From Vallitalea sp. (GTDB lineage Bacteria > Bacillota > Clostridia > Lachnospirales > Vallitaleaceae): a stretch of 64,000 nt of DNA. The notes beneath the pieces are model-generated. The model saw nothing but the letters and a program-made list of their open reading frames with translations, ran no database searches and was not told the DNA's origin. The position numbers and the translations under genes were made by a program. Of this stretch, positions 17,979 to 27,510 are shown in pieces; the first letter of the stretch is position 1; each line of letters starts with the position of its first letter. Location: contig JAOASG010000044.1 of NCBI GenBank assembly GCA_025210235.1, positions 124,001 to 188,000 of the forward strand. The letters are read 5' to 3'.

Positions 17979-18002
17979 TCACTGGAAAAAGCTTTTCAGT
18001 GA
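17979..18002 (-). terminator. Short hairpin after pnp, also resembling a reduced family D element
   Basis: TCACTGGAAAA and TTTTCAGTGA pair closely, 6 bases after the pnp stop codon. The arm sequence equals the outer arm of the D element nested in C3 (GTCACTGAAAAAC), so this may be a D element reduced to its ends. It has no clear U-run, so its role as a terminator is only possible. Confidence 0.45.
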
Positions 18003-18008
18003 TCTGTT

Positions 18009-20105
18009 TTATTGTTTAGGAAGTGCATCTTTTCTAGAAAGATTAATTCTACCTTGGTTATCAATTTCTGTTACTTTAACTAAGATTTCATCACCAACAC
18101 TTACTACATCTTCTACTTTTGCAACTCTTTCATGAGCAAGTTTTGATATATGAACTAGTCCGTCTTTTCCTGGTGCAATTTCAACAAATGCTCCAAAGTT
18201 AGTAATTCTTGCAACTTTTCCATTGTATATTGTTCCAACTTCAATATCTTTTGCAATTGATTCAATGATTTTTAAAGCTTTATTAGTTGCTTCACTGTCT
18301 ACGCCACAGATAAAGATTCTTCCATCATCTTCTATATCAATTTTAACTCCAGTTTCATCAATAATTTTATTGATTGTTTTTCCACGTGGTCCAATAACTT
18401 CACTAATCTTTTCTGGATTAATATCAGTTCTAAGGATTTTTGGAGCATATTCAGATAATTCTTTCTTTGGTTCATTAATCGCTTTTAACATAACTTCATC
18501 TAAAATGAATAATCTAGCTCTTCTAGTTTGGTATATTGCTTTTTCAATAATCTCATTAGTAAGACCATGGATTTTTATATCCATTTGAATTGCTGTAATT
18601 CCTTTATGAGTACCAGCAACTTTAAAGTCCATATCTCCAAAGAAATCTTCAAGTCCTTGGATGTCTGTTAACATGACATAATCATCATCAGTTTCACCAG
18701 TTACAAGTCCTACAGATATACCTGCAACTGGAGCTTTAATTGGAACACCAGCTGCCATAAGTGATAATGTACTTGCACATATACTTCCTTGTGAAGTTGA
18801 TCCATTAGAACTTACAACTTCAGATACAAGTCTCATTGCATATGGGAATTCTTCTTCTGATGGTATTACTGGTAATAACGCTCTCTCAGCTAAAGCACCA
18901 TGTCCAATTTCTCTACGTCCTGGTCCTCTTGAAGGTCTTGTTTCACCAACAGAGTATGATGGGAAGTTATAATGGTGGATATATCTTTTTGAAGTTTCTA
19001 GTTCATCTAATCCATCAAGAATTTGTGCTTCTCCTAGTGGTCCTAATGTAGTAATTGTTAATACTTGAGTTTGTCCACGTCTAAATAATGCTGAACCGTG
19101 TGTTTTTGGTAATATATCTATTTCTGATTCTAATTTTCTGATTTCATCAATTGCACGTCCATCAGGTCTTTTATGATCTTTTAAAATCATTCTTCTTACA
19201 GTTTGTTTTTGATATTTATAGATTGCTTCTCCTATATATTGAATCCATTCTTCATTTTCTTCTGTAAATTTATCAGTTAATTCTTCAGTAATTTTACTAA
19301 TTCTTTCTTGTCTTACTTGTTTTACATCAGTAAATACAGCAGCTTCCATTCTCTCATCGCCAACATAGTTTACAATTGCTTCGTAAACTTCACTTGGTAC
19401 ACAAGATTCTTCATAGCTATGTTTTTCTTTTCCTTCTTTTTCTACTATAGTATTTATCCATTCAACTATTTTTTTGTTTTCTTCATGAGCTTTAAAAATA
19501 GCTTGAATCATAATTTCTTCTGGTATTTCATCTGCACCTGCTTCAATCATAACAACTTTTTCACTAGTTGATGCTACTGTTAGTGCCATTCTTGATTTTG
19601 CTCTTTGTGCTGCTGTTGGGTTAATTACAATTTCATCATCAACATATCCTACCATAAGTGAACTTGTTGGTCCTTGGAAAGGTATGTCTGATATTGATAA
19701 TGCAATAGATGCTCCAAGCATAGCAACTAATTCAGGTTGACAATCTTGGTCAACAGATAATACTGTGTTTACTAATGCACAATCATTTCTATAGTCTTTT
19801 GGGAATAATGGTCTTATTGGTCTATCTATTACTCTTGATGTTAATACAGAGTTTTCTGAAGGTTTTCCTTCTCTTTTAATGAATCCTCCAGGGATTTTTC
19901 CTACTGAGTATAAACGTTCCTCATAGTCAACACTTAATGGAAAGAAATCAATTCCTTCACGTGGTTTTTCTGATGCAGTAGCAGTAGATAATACAACTGT
20001 ATCTCCATATTTTATTAATACTGCGCCATTAGCTTGTTCTGCAACTTTTCCGATTTCAACAGATAGCGTTCTACCTGCTAATTCTAATGAATATATTCTA
20101 GACAT
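18009..20105 (-). CDS. pnp: Polyribonucleotide nucleotidyltransferase (PNPase)
   Basis: A 698-residue phosphorolytic 3'-5' exoribonuclease. Two RNase PH cores are visible: the first with [20 protein letters not shown] and [16 protein letters not shown], the second with [28 protein letters not shown] and [10 protein letters not shown]. The C-terminal KH domain has [20 protein letters not shown] and the S1 domain has [20 protein letters not shown]. Length and order are normal for the family. It follows rpsO with a gap of about 290 bases that holds two hairpins and palindrome F, so it is likely transcribed partly from its own start. Confidence 0.98.
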   Translation of the reverse strand: MSRIYSLELAGRTLSVEIGKVAEQANGAVLIKYGDTVVLSTATASEKPREGIDFFPLSVDYEERLYSVGKIPGGFIKREGKPSENSVLTSRVIDRPIRPLFPKDYRNDCALVNTVLSVDQDCQPELVAMLGASIALSISDIPFQGPTSSLMVGYVDDEIVINPTAAQRAKSRMALTVASTSEKVVMIEAGADEIPEEIMIQAIFKAHEENKKIVEWINTIVEKEGKEKHSYEESCVPSEVYEAIVNYVGDERMEAAVFTDVKQVRQERISKITEELTDKFTEENEEWIQYIGEAIYKYQKQTVRRMILKDHKRPDGRAIDEIRKLESEIDILPKTHGSALFRRGQTQVLTITTLGPLGEAQILDGLDELETSKRYIHHYNFPSYSVGETRPSRGPGRREIGHGALAERALLPVIPSEEEFPYAMRLVSEVVSSNGSTSQGSICASTLSLMAAGVPIKAPVAGISVGLVTGETDDDYVMLTDIQGLEDFFGDMDFKVAGTHKGITAIQMDIKIHGLTNEIIEKAIYQTRRARLFILDEVMLKAINEPKKELSEYAPKILRTDINPEKISEVIGPRGKTINKIIDETGVKIDIEDDGRIFICGVDSEATNKALKIIESIAKDIEVGTIYNGKVARITNFGAFVEIAPGKDGLVHISKLAHERVAKVEDVVSVGDEILVKVTEIDNQGRINLSRKDALPKQ

Positions 20106-20163
20106 TTAACAATCTCCTTTCAAATTTTAAGTAGTATTTGCGACGTTTCGCATTTACTTAGGT

Positions 20164-20300
20164 TGTCTTTAGTCTAGAACCTTAGTCGTTAGTTTTTACC
20201 TTTTAACATATAATATATATCATACGTAAGGGAAACAAACTATTAATTAAAAAATAAAAACTAATGACTAAAGGGTAACTTATATCTAGTACTAAAGACA
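20164..20300. repeat. Candidate palindrome F between rpsO and pnp
   Basis: TGTCTTTAG (20164-20172) pairs with CTAAAGACA (20292-20300), and TTAGTCGTTAGTTTTTA pairs with TAAAAACTAATGACTAA nearer the centre. The right arm carries about 11 extra unpaired bases between the two stem parts. The centre is AT-rich and includes a possible weak promoter toward pnp. The layout resembles the other long palindromes, but only one copy occurs in the window. Confidence 0.6.
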
Positions 20301-20335
20301 GTATTTTGTTTTTAAATTATCTTTCTTAAAATTAT

Positions 20336-20355
20336 AGAGCGGATTTCTCCGCTCT
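20336..20355 (-). terminator. Hairpin downstream of rpsO (distal)
   Basis: AGAGCGG and CCGCTCT form a 7-bp GC-rich stem around a 6-base loop. On the minus strand it is followed by ATAATTTT. With the next hairpin it makes a tandem pair after rpsO. In the rpsO-pnp region of many bacteria such structures are RNase III or attenuation sites. Confidence 0.5.
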
Positions 20356-20360
20356 TTAAT

Positions 20361-20382
20361 AACCTAAAAGTACTTTTAGGTT
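20361..20382 (-). terminator. Hairpin downstream of rpsO (proximal)
   Basis: AACCTAAAAGT and ACTTTTAGGTT make a perfect 11-bp self-complementary stem, 17 bases past the rpsO stop codon. As drawn it has no loop, so a few central pairs must open. It is followed by a second stem at 20336-20355. Confidence 0.5.
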
Positions 20383-20398
20383 TTAACCAAGATTATAA

Positions 20399-20659
20399 TT
20401 ATCTTCTTAATCCTAATCTTTTGATTAAGCTACGGTATCCTTCAATATCTTTGTTTTTAAGATATTGTAATAAACCTCTTCTTTGACCTACCATCATAAG
20501 TAATCCTCTTCTTGAGTGGTGATCTTTTTTATGAGTTTTTAAATGCTCAGTTAAGTGGTTGATTCTTGCAGTAAGTAATGCTATTTGAACTTCTGGTGAA
20601 CCAGTATCGTTTGCATTTCTTCCAAATTCTGCGATTATTTCTTGTTTAGTCTTTTCCAT
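20399..20659 (-). CDS. rpsO: 30S ribosomal protein S15
   Basis: An 86-residue ribosomal protein with the family signature [20 protein letters not shown] and the C-terminal [13 protein letters not shown]. The initial methionine is present ([15 protein letters not shown]) and GGAGG lies 9 bases upstream. It sits between ribF and pnp as in other Firmicutes, but with its own promoter and a structured leader upstream. Confidence 0.98.
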   Translation of the reverse strand: MEKTKQEIIAEFGRNANDTGSPEVQIALLTARINHLTEHLKTHKKDHHSRRGLLMMVGQRRGLLQYLKNKDIEGYRSLIKRLGLRR

Positions 20660-20763
20660 TCTTTCTTACCTCCAAATTTTTTGAACACATGTAATGTCCT
20701 ATATAAACACCAGTTGCTAAGAAAAGGTCGGAGTGTCCATTTTTCTGAGCAATGGCTTTACAT
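20660..20763 (-). promoter_or_regulatory. Structured rpsO leader, probable S15 autoregulation site
   Basis: A promoter at 20770-20798 implies a leader of about 100 bases. It contains TTGCT-C-AGAAAA pairing with TTTTCT-T-AGCAA, an 11-pair stem with one mismatch, around a 15-base loop in which GGA and TCC can pair. S15 represses its own translation through leader RNA structures in several bacteria; that this leader does so is inferred from position and fold only. Confidence 0.5.
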
Positions 20764-20769
20764 CAATAA

Positions 20770-20798
20770 ATTTTATCATAAATGTATTTGTTTGTAAA
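20770..20798 (-). promoter_or_regulatory. Sigma-A promoter for rpsO
   Basis: TTTACA (20798-20793) and TAAAAT (20775-20770) on the minus strand stand 17 bases apart. Each differs from consensus in one base. It sets rpsO apart from the upstream ribF-containing operon. Confidence 0.6.
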
Positions 20799-20860
20799 CC
20801 AGTTATTTCAAGTTACTTGTAAGTATCCTAAAAGAATTGTGGAAAATGCTTGTTAGTGGT

Positions 20861-20976
20861 TTGGTTTATGGCTCGGGATGGGTATATGGTATTATAATAA
20901 CTTGCCTTACCCTGGGAAGCGGTCGGTCTGCGTTATTCTAATACCATATACCCTTCTTTTGGATACGTTGTTGAAA
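20861..20976 (+). repeat. Family B palindrome, copy B1
   Basis: Arms at 20880-20901 and 20932-20953 pair over 22 bases with one mismatch. They enclose a 30-base conserved centre, CTTGCCTTACCC then GAAGCGGTCGGTCTGC. The flanks TTTGGTTTATGGC and GGATACGTTGTTGAAAA are shared with B2, so the element is about 115 bases. No coding capacity. Confidence 0.85.
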
Positions 20977-21044
20977 ACATTTGCAATGAGCTATTCTTTA
21001 TGAGTGTCTTAGAGTAGTTAATAGCGGTCTTTGTTATACAAATG

Positions 21045-21162
21045 GTCTGGTTTATGGCCCGGGATGGGTATATGGTATTATAATAACTTGCCTTACCCTG
21101 AGAAGCGGTCGGTCTGCGTTATTCTAATACCATATACCCTTCTTCAGGATACGTTGTTGAAA
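21045..21162 (+). repeat. Family B palindrome, copy B2
   Basis: A direct repeat of B1 about 186 bases further on, with the core at 21066-21139. The arms are identical to those of B1, the centre differs in one base (CTGAG for CTGGG), and the flanks differ in a few positions. The two copies in the same orientation look like a tandem duplication that has begun to diverge. Confidence 0.85.
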
Positions 21163-21254
21163 AACGCTTATGTGAACTACTCTTCGTAAGCGTCTGACTA
21201 GTACCTAGTAAGGGGTACTTGTTTACGTGTAGGCACAAGCCTTTGACTAGCCAA

Positions 21255-21576
21255 GTAGGTTGATAGGTATTAAAAAGTAGCGACTTTAAATCATCCTTAG
21301 AAAACACTTAGTTATGTAAATACGAAACTACCTCAGATTCTATAATACAATATGTTGAATTCAATATAGATAAGATTTACATATTGTATTATAGAATTAA
21401 TTAAAAGTTTCGTAATTACTTATGAATGGAAGAATAGTTTGCGTTAAGAAACTTAAATGTTTGACTGCAAGGAGTTTTTAAGTTTTAGCAAACTATTCTG
21501 GAATGAACTTAGTGTTTCTTAGGATGATTTAACTGACCGGATTTTTAATACCTATCAACCTACGACCGTCTTGTAC
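21255..21576 (+). repeat. Family A long palindrome, copy A2 (with nested family D)
   Basis: The outer arms TAGGTTGATAGGTATTAAAA (from 21256) and its complement (ending at 21562) pair perfectly. The inner stem AGAATAGTTTGC / GCAAACTATTCT surrounds the same loop as A1 and A3. The conserved tail CGACCGTCTTGTAC ends at 21576. A family D element is inserted at about 21313-21420 after CTTAGT, where A1 and A3 are uninterrupted. Confidence 0.87.
21313..21420 (-). repeat. Family D palindrome nested in A2 (D6)
   Basis: Outer arms GTAAATACGAAACT and AGTTTCGTAATTAC, inner arms ATTCTATAATACAATATGT and its complement. The inner arms match other D copies (ACAATATGT ... ACATATTGT), and the centre AGATTTACATATTGTAT is shared with D4 at 48304-48417. 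It interrupts the A2 left arm, with at most one or a few duplicated bases at the junction. Confidence 0.8.
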
Positions 21577-21650
21577 TATACACATGTTATATAAATACCC
21601 TAACCAACCTACTTGCTCACCCATAATTACTACTATTTAATTACTAATAT

Positions 21651-22565
21651 CTATTCAATAAGACTTCTAACAAACTTTATATTAGCATTAACCTCTTCTT
21701 TCAACTCACTAATCGACCCAAACTTCTTCTCTCTTCTTATAAACCTAACAATCTCCACAACAACATCTTCTCCATAAATATCTCCATCAAAATCAAGTAT
21801 ATGAGTCTCCACAACTTTTTGCTTTCCATTTAATGTAGGATTAATACCTATGTTAGTAATACTATTATATCTTTTATTATTAACATGTATCATTGAATAA
21901 TAAACACCATTAGGTGGTAATAATTTATACCTATGAGGTATTATATTAGCCGTTGGGAATCCAAACTTTCTGCCATTTTTCTTGCCTTCTACAACCTTCC
22001 CAGAAATACTAAAATTAACTCCTAGTAATTTATTTGCAAGTTCTATATTACCTTCTTTTATTTCATTTCTAATCCAAGTACTACTCACAATGGTATTATT
22101 ATATTCTATTTTCTCCATTGCAATTAAATTATATTCATACTTAATAGCTAGGTTTTCTAATAACTTAATATCCCCTTTTCTATTGTATCCAAATCTGTAA
22201 TCTTTACCAACAATAATATACTTAGCATTTAATCGTTCACAGATAACTTTTTCAATAAAATATTCTGGGGTCATCTCTGCTGTCATTAAGTCATAAGGAT
22301 ATTCAATAAATATGTCAACTTTCTTAAGAAGTCTTTCCTTTTCATGGCTTAGATATATAAGGTCAACAGGTTCTTTACCTTTTAAAACAAAACTTGGATG
22401 TGGGTTAAACGTAAAAACTAAAGATCTTAATCCAAGCTCTTCTGATAATTCTAAAGCCTTACATATTAATTTCCTATGACCGATATGTATTCCATCAAAA
22501 TTCCCTAGGACTACAATAGAAGGAGGAGACGCAATATCTTTTGTTCCTCTAATATATTCCATCAT
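21651..22565 (-). CDS. ribF: Bifunctional riboflavin kinase / FAD synthetase
   Basis: About 304 residues. The N-terminal nucleotidyltransferase domain has VVLGNFDGIHIGHRKLI and VGKDYRFGYNRKGD, and ISTWIR-type residues occur as VSSTWIRNEIKEGNIELANKLLG. The C-terminal riboflavin kinase domain has GRKFGFPTANI, NGVYYSMI and TNIGINPTLNGKQKVVETHI. It makes FMN and then FAD from riboflavin. GAGGAG lies 4-5 bases before the chosen ATG at 22565; a second ATG follows directly. It is the last gene of the infB-truB operon, separated from truB by palindrome C2. Confidence 0.96.
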   Translation of the reverse strand: MMEYIRGTKDIASPPSIVVLGNFDGIHIGHRKLICKALELSEELGLRSLVFTFNPHPSFVLKGKEPVDLIYLSHEKERLLKKVDIFIEYPYDLMTAEMTPEYFIEKVICERLNAKYIIVGKDYRFGYNRKGDIKLLENLAIKYEYNLIAMEKIEYNNTIVSSTWIRNEIKEGNIELANKLLGVNFSISGKVVEGKKNGRKFGFPTANIIPHRYKLLPPNGVYYSMIHVNNKRYNSITNIGINPTLNGKQKVVETHILDFDGDIYGEDVVVEIVRFIRREKKFGSISELKEEVNANIKFVRSLIE

Positions 22566-22593
22566 ATTTCTCCTCATATTTTTTAACTGAAAT

Positions 22594-22679
22594 CAAACAA
22601 AAAATATTAAATTTTTATATTTTTTGTTTAATTAAATCTTTTAAAATAGTGAATCTACATTTAAGTTGATTCACTATTT
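22594..22679. other. Two hairpins between truB and ribF
   Basis: AAACAAAAAATAT pairs with ATATTTTTTGTTT (22594-22630), and AAATAGTGAATC pairs with GATTCACTATTT (22644-22679) around a 12-base loop. They lie in the 348-base gap upstream of ribF. Either could end transcripts coming from truB or fold in the ribF leader. Confidence 0.5.
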
Positions 22680-22778
22680 GATTATTATTTTAATTATAAG
22701 CTCTCAAGTAAATAAATATCAAGTATATTCTTAAATAAAAGTAATTTAACTAGCTACAAAACTATAACCCTACGTACC

Positions 22779-22893
22779 GAGCGAAGATAGTATAGGGGAA
22801 TATGGAGCAGTGAGCCATGGACGGCGAACTCAGCCCTTTAAACACGGACGTTTAACGGGCTGACGGAATATTCCCCTATACTATCTTCGCGAC
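22779..22893 (+). repeat. Family C palindrome, copy C2
   Basis: Arms at 22781-22803 and 22868-22890 pair perfectly over 23 bases. Compared with C1, three arm positions changed on both sides so that pairing is kept, and the inner stem is CAGCCC/GGGCTG instead of CAGCAG/CTGCTG. The loops GCC-ATGGAC-GGC and AAC-ACGGAC-GTT are conserved. It lies immediately after the truB stop codon, in the opposite orientation. Confidence 0.88.
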
Positions 22894-22913
22894 CGTTGTA
22901 TAAAAAAAGACCC

Positions 22914-23819
22914 TCACCGTCTATAAAACATCTTATCAGGCTGCAAAAGCATATTCCCGTCTTTATTTCTTCCTCTATAAAGCCCAATAAAATTACTTTC
23001 TTCATCATAAACCCTATAAAATTTACCTTTAATAACTTCCTTATTCCCCACAATACAATCTATACTTAATTTATTCCCATTATAAAGAAATTTATTAAAC
23101 TTAGCATCAATAATAACTTTATCATACATTTCAAACACTTCATCTATACTTGTTATTATCTCTTCTAATCTATCACTTTCTATATAATCATCAATATCAT
23201 CTAATTTAACACTAAAGTCAATGTCAAATAAACTTGATTTTGTTCTTACTAGCTTACTCATATGAGCACCACAACCAAGTTTATTTCCAATATCTTCACA
23301 AAGCGTCCTTATATAAGTACCCTTAGAACACTCTACTGTAAAATCAACATTATTACCTTCAATATTTTCAATATTTATATTAAATATTTTAATACTTCTA
23401 GCTTTTCTTTCAACAGTTTTACCTTGCCTTGCTAATTCATATAAACGTTTACCGTTAACTTTTAACGCTGAATACATAGGAGGAATCTGCTCATAATCTC
23501 CTACAAATGATTTTACAGCTTCTTCTATTTCCTCATTAGTACATGTTACTTTCTGCTCACTTATAACTGTACCAGTATGATCACCTGTATCTGTTTGTAT
23601 TCCAAGAGTCATAGTAGCTCTATATGTTTTATTAGTATTAGTAATATAATCGACTACTTTCGTAGCTTTCCCAATACAAACAGGAAGTACACCTTCAGCT
23701 TCTGGATCCAGTGTACCTGTATGACCTACTTTTTTAATTTTTAGCTTCTTACGAATTATTGCTACAACATCAAATGATGTATATCCTTTTTCTTTATAAA
23801 CATTAATTATTCCATCCAT
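22914..23819 (-). CDS. truB: tRNA pseudouridine(55) synthase
   Basis: A 301-residue enzyme that makes pseudouridine 55 in the T-loop of tRNAs. Signature GHTGTLDPEAEGVLPVCIGKATK carries the catalytic aspartate. YRATMTLGIQTDTGD and ECSKGTYIRTLCEDIGNKLG are the other family motifs, and a C-terminal PUA-like segment ends in DKMFYRR. It starts four bases after the nrnA stop codon. Confidence 0.97.
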   Translation of the reverse strand: MDGIINVYKEKGYTSFDVVAIIRKKLKIKKVGHTGTLDPEAEGVLPVCIGKATKVVDYITNTNKTYRATMTLGIQTDTGDHTGTVISEQKVTCTNEEIEEAVKSFVGDYEQIPPMYSALKVNGKRLYELARQGKTVERKARSIKIFNINIENIEGNNVDFTVECSKGTYIRTLCEDIGNKLGCGAHMSKLVRTKSSLFDIDFSVKLDDIDDYIESDRLEEIITSIDEVFEMYDKVIIDAKFNKFLYNGNKLSIDCIVGNKEVIKGKFYRVYDEESNFIGLYRGRNKDGNMLLQPDKMFYRR

Positions 23820-23823
23820 GAAA

Positions 23824-24774
23824 TTATTCCTCTATTTGCATAATTATTTGGTTAATCAATTGATCTTTAATTTCCGAAAGATTACCCGATATTGTACAAC
23901 CAGAAGCCTTAATATGGCCACCACCACCAAAAGTTTTCGCAATTTCACAAACATTTATTTTATTTTTGGAACGAAGACTAACTTTATAAGTATTTTCTTC
24001 AGTTTCCATAATAAATACAGCACACTCAGTATTAATAACCTCGTTTAGAATCTGAACTATTGCTTCAGTATCTTTTTTACTATAGTTATTTTCCTTAAGT
24101 TCTTGCATCGTCAATGTTGTTATGATAATCATATCATTATGAAAAAGTTGTGCGTTATCAATAGCTTTACCTGTAACTTTTAAAGCTTTAAAAGTTTTAT
24201 AATAAAACACTCTATTTGTAATATCAGTAAAATCTATATCATACTTAATAAGCTCTCCTGCTATTTCATGTGTTCTTTTAGTTGTGTTACTATGTTTAAA
24301 AGCTCCTGTATCATATATTATCCCAGTATAAAGAGATTCACATATGCCTTTATCTAGTAAATCCATATTATCTTTCATTATTTCAAAAATCATTTCACAT
24401 GTAGAACTAACATCTAATACATAATTCTTATCTGCAAATTTAGTATTACTAATATGATGATCAATGTTTATAGTAGTTTTTGCACTATCAAAAAGTTTAG
24501 CATTAATACCTAATCTGTCTTTATCTCCACAATCAAGAGAGATAAAGACATCAATATCTTCCTTGATTGTTTCTAATAAAAACTTACTTCCATCTAGATA
24601 ATCATATGTATCAGGTACATCTTCTAATACAACGCTTGCATTAATCCCTCTTTTATGAAGAATAGTAGCTAGAGCGTAGCATGCTCCAATACAATCTCCA
24701 TCTGGATGAATATGCCCTGATATTATAATATTTTTATGTTTGTCACATATTTCAATAATTTCTTGTAGCTTCAT
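23824..24774 (-). CDS. nrnA: DHH-family bifunctional oligoribonuclease / PAP phosphatase
   Basis: A 316-residue protein with the DHH domain motifs SGHIHPDGDCIGACYAL, SLDCGD and NIDHHISNTKFAD, and a C-terminal DHHA1 domain ending with FGGGGHIKASGCTI. NrnA degrades very short RNAs and converts pAp to AMP. It lies between rbfA and truB, with a two-base gap from rbfA, and AAAGGTGAG upstream. Confidence 0.95.
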   Translation of the reverse strand: MKLQEIIEICDKHKNIIISGHIHPDGDCIGACYALATILHKRGINASVVLEDVPDTYDYLDGSKFLLETIKEDIDVFISLDCGDKDRLGINAKLFDSAKTTINIDHHISNTKFADKNYVLDVSSTCEMIFEIMKDNMDLLDKGICESLYTGIIYDTGAFKHSNTTKRTHEIAGELIKYDIDFTDITNRVFYYKTFKALKVTGKAIDNAQLFHNDMIIITTLTMQELKENNYSKKDTEAIVQILNEVINTECAVFIMETEENTYKVSLRSKNKINVCEIAKTFGGGGHIKASGCTISGNLSEIKDQLINQIIMQIEE

Positions 24775-24776
24775 TA

Positions 24777-25139
24777 TTACTCACCTTTTGGTTTATTGAC
24801 TTTATCAATTAGCTTTGACATGTTAATACCATACTCAATAGATTGGTCTACTACAAAAGTAATTTCTGGAGTATTTCTAAGGTTTATTCTTTTAGCTAAT
24901 TCATTTCTAATAAATCCAGTAGATCTTTTTAAACCTTCTAAAGTATCTTTTTGAGATTGTTCATCTCCAAGAACACTTACATATATTTTACAAAATTTTA
25001 AGTCTGGTGTAGTATCTACGCTAACTATACTAGTCATATGATTAACTCTTGGATCTTTTAAACCTCTGTTAATAATACTACTTACTTCTTTTCTTATTTC
25101 TTCGTTAATCTTAATTATTCTATTACTTCTTTTCTTCAT
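24777..25139 (-). CDS. rbfA: 30S ribosome-binding factor A
   Basis: A 120-residue ribosome maturation factor. The KH-like fold shows in RIIKINEEIRKEVSSIINRGLKDPR and LKFCKIYVSVLGDEQSQKDT, ending with INLRNTPEITFVVDQSIEYG. It assists late 16S rRNA 5'-end maturation. Order infB-rbfA-nrnA-truB is standard. Confidence 0.96.
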   Translation of the reverse strand: MKKRSNRIIKINEEIRKEVSSIINRGLKDPRVNHMTSIVSVDTTPDLKFCKIYVSVLGDEQSQKDTLEGLKRSTGFIRNELAKRINLRNTPEITFVVDQSIEYGINMSKLIDKVNKPKGE

Positions 25140-25212
25140 TATTTACTCACCTTCTTATATTATGAGCACTATATATAAAAATTATAATACTATCTGTTAC
25201 TTATTATATATA

Positions 25213-27180
25213 TTATCTAGGAATTTCTTCCATAATAAATGCTTCTACAACATCGCCTTCTTTGATGTCATTAAATTTATTAAGCATAATACCACATTCA
25301 TAACCAGTATTTACTTCTTTAACATCATCTTTAAATCTTTTTAGTGATTCAAGTTCACCTTCATATATAACGATACCATCACGTACAAGTCTTACTTTTG
25401 AATCCCTAGTGAATTTACCGTCTAGTACATAAGAACCTGCTATTGTTCCAATACCTGACACTTTAAATGTCTGTCTAACTTCAGCATGACCAATAACTTT
25501 TTCTCTATATTCAGGATCAAGCATACCTTTCATAGCGGCTTCAATATCTTCAATAGCATTATATATTACTCTATATAATCTAACGTCAATTTTTTCACTG
25601 TCTGCTACTGCTTTTGCACTTGCTTCTGGTCTAACGTTAAAACCAATAATAATAGCATTTGATGCAGATGCAAGCATTACATCAGATTCATTAATAGCTC
25701 CAACCCCACCATGAATTACTTTAATCATAACTTCTGGATTAGATAATTTAACTAAACTTTGTTTGATTGCTTCTACAGAACCTTGTACGTCTGCTTTAAC
25801 AACAATGTTAAGCTCTTTCATATCACCAGATTGAATTTGTGTAAATAAATCATCTAGTGTTACTTTGCTAGGTGTATTTTGCATTAGTTTTTCTCTATCT
25901 CTACTCATAACTTTTTCTGCAACATGTCTAGCTTCTCTTTCATTTTTAGCTGTATAGAAAGCATCTCCTGATACAGGAACTTCTGAAAGCCCTAATATTT
26001 CTACAGGAGTTGAAGGACCTGCTTTTTTTACTCTTCGTCCTTTATCATCAATCATGGCTCTAATTCTACCATATGAAGTACCTGCTATAATAGCATCTCC
26101 TGTTTTTAATGTTCCGTTTTGTATAAGAACAGTTGCTACTGGTCCTCTACCTTTATCAAGTTGTGCTTCTACTATTGTACCACTAGCTTTTTTATTAGGG
26201 TTAGCTCTTAATTCTTCCATTTCTGATACTAATAAAATCATTTCTAGTAATTGATCAAGTCCTGTTCCTTCTATAGCTGAAACAGGTACACAAATAGTAT
26301 CTCCACCCCAGTCTTCTGCTACCAATCCATATTCTACTAATTCTTGTTTTACTCTATCTGGATTAGCTCCTGGCTTATCTATTTTATTAATTGCTACAAT
26401 AATTTGTACATTTGCAGCTTTTGCATGGTTAATCGCTTCTATAGTTTGAGGCATAACTCCATCATCTGCAGCTACAACAAGTATAGCTATATCTGTAGCC
26501 ATCGCACCTCTAAGACGCATCGCTGTAAAAGCTTCATGACCTGGTGTATCTAAGAATGTAATATCATGATCGTTAATAGATACAACTGAAGCACCAATAT
26601 GTTGTGTTATACCACCTGCTTCTCTTGATGTAACATTACTTTTTCTTATAGCATCTAATAAAGATGTTTTACCATGGTCAACGTGACCCATTACAACTAC
26701 GATAGGAGATCTAGTTTCTAAGTCTTTTTCATCATCTGGTTCTTCTTTAAAAAATTCTTCTACTAAATCTTTTTCTTCTTCTTCTTCAACAAGTACGTCA
26801 AATTCTAAAGCTACACTACTTGCTGTTTCAAAATCAATTTCTTGATTAGCTGTAGCCATAACTCCTTTTAACATAAGTGATTTAACTATCTCTGAAGATT
26901 GTTTTTCTAATTTCTCTGCTAAAGCCTTTACAGTAATACTTTTTGGTATTGTAATTACTACTGACTCTAAATTTTCTTCTTCTACAACTTCTTCAATAGA
27001 TTCTTCTTCATTTTCTTCTTTACTTGGAGCATAGTATTCTGTAATAATACTTGCTTCCTCATCTGTCAATGAGCTCATATGATTCTTCACTTCAATATCA
27101 AATTCTTTTAACGTGGCAAGTAATTCTTTATTACTTAATCCAAGTTTTTTAGCGATTTCATATACGCGAACTTTTGACAT
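25213..27180 (-). CDS. infB: Translation initiation factor IF-2
   Basis: A 655-residue GTPase that brings initiator tRNA to the 30S subunit. It has the short N-terminal IF2N fold ([22 protein letters not shown]), an acidic linker, a second IF2N module ([22 protein letters not shown]) and the G domain: [31 protein letters not shown]. The C-terminal domains end with [20 protein letters not shown]. The linker is short, as usual for Clostridia. CGGAGGTGGTAAT precedes the ATG. Confidence 0.98.
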   Translation of the reverse strand: MSKVRVYEIAKKLGLSNKELLATLKEFDIEVKNHMSSLTDEEASIITEYYAPSKEENEEESIEEVVEEENLESVVITIPKSITVKALAEKLEKQSSEIVKSLMLKGVMATANQEIDFETASSVALEFDVLVEEEEEKDLVEEFFKEEPDDEKDLETRSPIVVVMGHVDHGKTSLLDAIRKSNVTSREAGGITQHIGASVVSINDHDITFLDTPGHEAFTAMRLRGAMATDIAILVVAADDGVMPQTIEAINHAKAANVQIIVAINKIDKPGANPDRVKQELVEYGLVAEDWGGDTICVPVSAIEGTGLDQLLEMILLVSEMEELRANPNKKASGTIVEAQLDKGRGPVATVLIQNGTLKTGDAIIAGTSYGRIRAMIDDKGRRVKKAGPSTPVEILGLSEVPVSGDAFYTAKNEREARHVAEKVMSRDREKLMQNTPSKVTLDDLFTQIQSGDMKELNIVVKADVQGSVEAIKQSLVKLSNPEVMIKVIHGGVGAINESDVMLASASNAIIIGFNVRPEASAKAVADSEKIDVRLYRVIYNAIEDIEAAMKGMLDPEYREKVIGHAEVRQTFKVSGIGTIAGSYVLDGKFTRDSKVRLVRDGIVIYEGELESLKRFKDDVKEVNTGYECGIMLNKFNDIKEGDVVEAFIMEEIPR

Positions 27181-27213
27181 ATTACCACCTCCGCAAAATT
27201 AAGTCCTGATTAG

Positions 27214-27510
27214 TTACATTTTTTCTTTTACTGCTTTTGCAAATCCTTCGTCAATAATACCAATAGATGCTCTTATATCTTTACCAATTGCTTTTCCTAG
27301 TTGTTCTTTTGTTCCAAACTCAATTAGTTCTATTTTATTAGTTGAGCATATATTAGTAAATAATTTTTTTGTATTATCTGATGAGTCTGTTGCAATAATT
27401 ACTAGTTTCGCAGTTTTGTCTTTGACAGCTTTTTCTGTCATAAATTCTCCTGATACAAGTCTTGATGCTCTTTGACATAATCCAAGAAGAGAAAATACTT
27501 TATTATTCAT
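27214..27510 (-). CDS. ylxQ: L7Ae-family RNA-binding protein (YlxQ)
   Basis: A 98-residue protein of the L7Ae/L30e/S12e fold: LLGLCQRASRLVSGEF, LVIIATDSSDNTKKLF and FGTKEQLGKAIGKDIRASIGI. Homologs bind kink-turn RNA. It overlaps the end of ylxR by eight bases (ATGAATAA), suggesting translational coupling, and precedes infB. Confidence 0.9.
   Translation of the reverse strand: MNNKVFSLLGLCQRASRLVSGEFMTEKAVKDKTAKLVIIATDSSDNTKKLFTNICSTNKIELIEFGTKEQLGKAIGKDIRASIGIIDEGFAKAVKEKM

Noticed and set aside
18223..19571. Several plus-strand ORFs within pnp
   Set aside because: They are antisense shadows of a conserved gene, composed mainly of hydrophobic residues typical of reverse frames.
21119..21307. 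A 62-codon ORF on the minus strand
   Set aside because: It lies wholly in repeats B2 and A2, has no ribosome site and no protein-like pattern.
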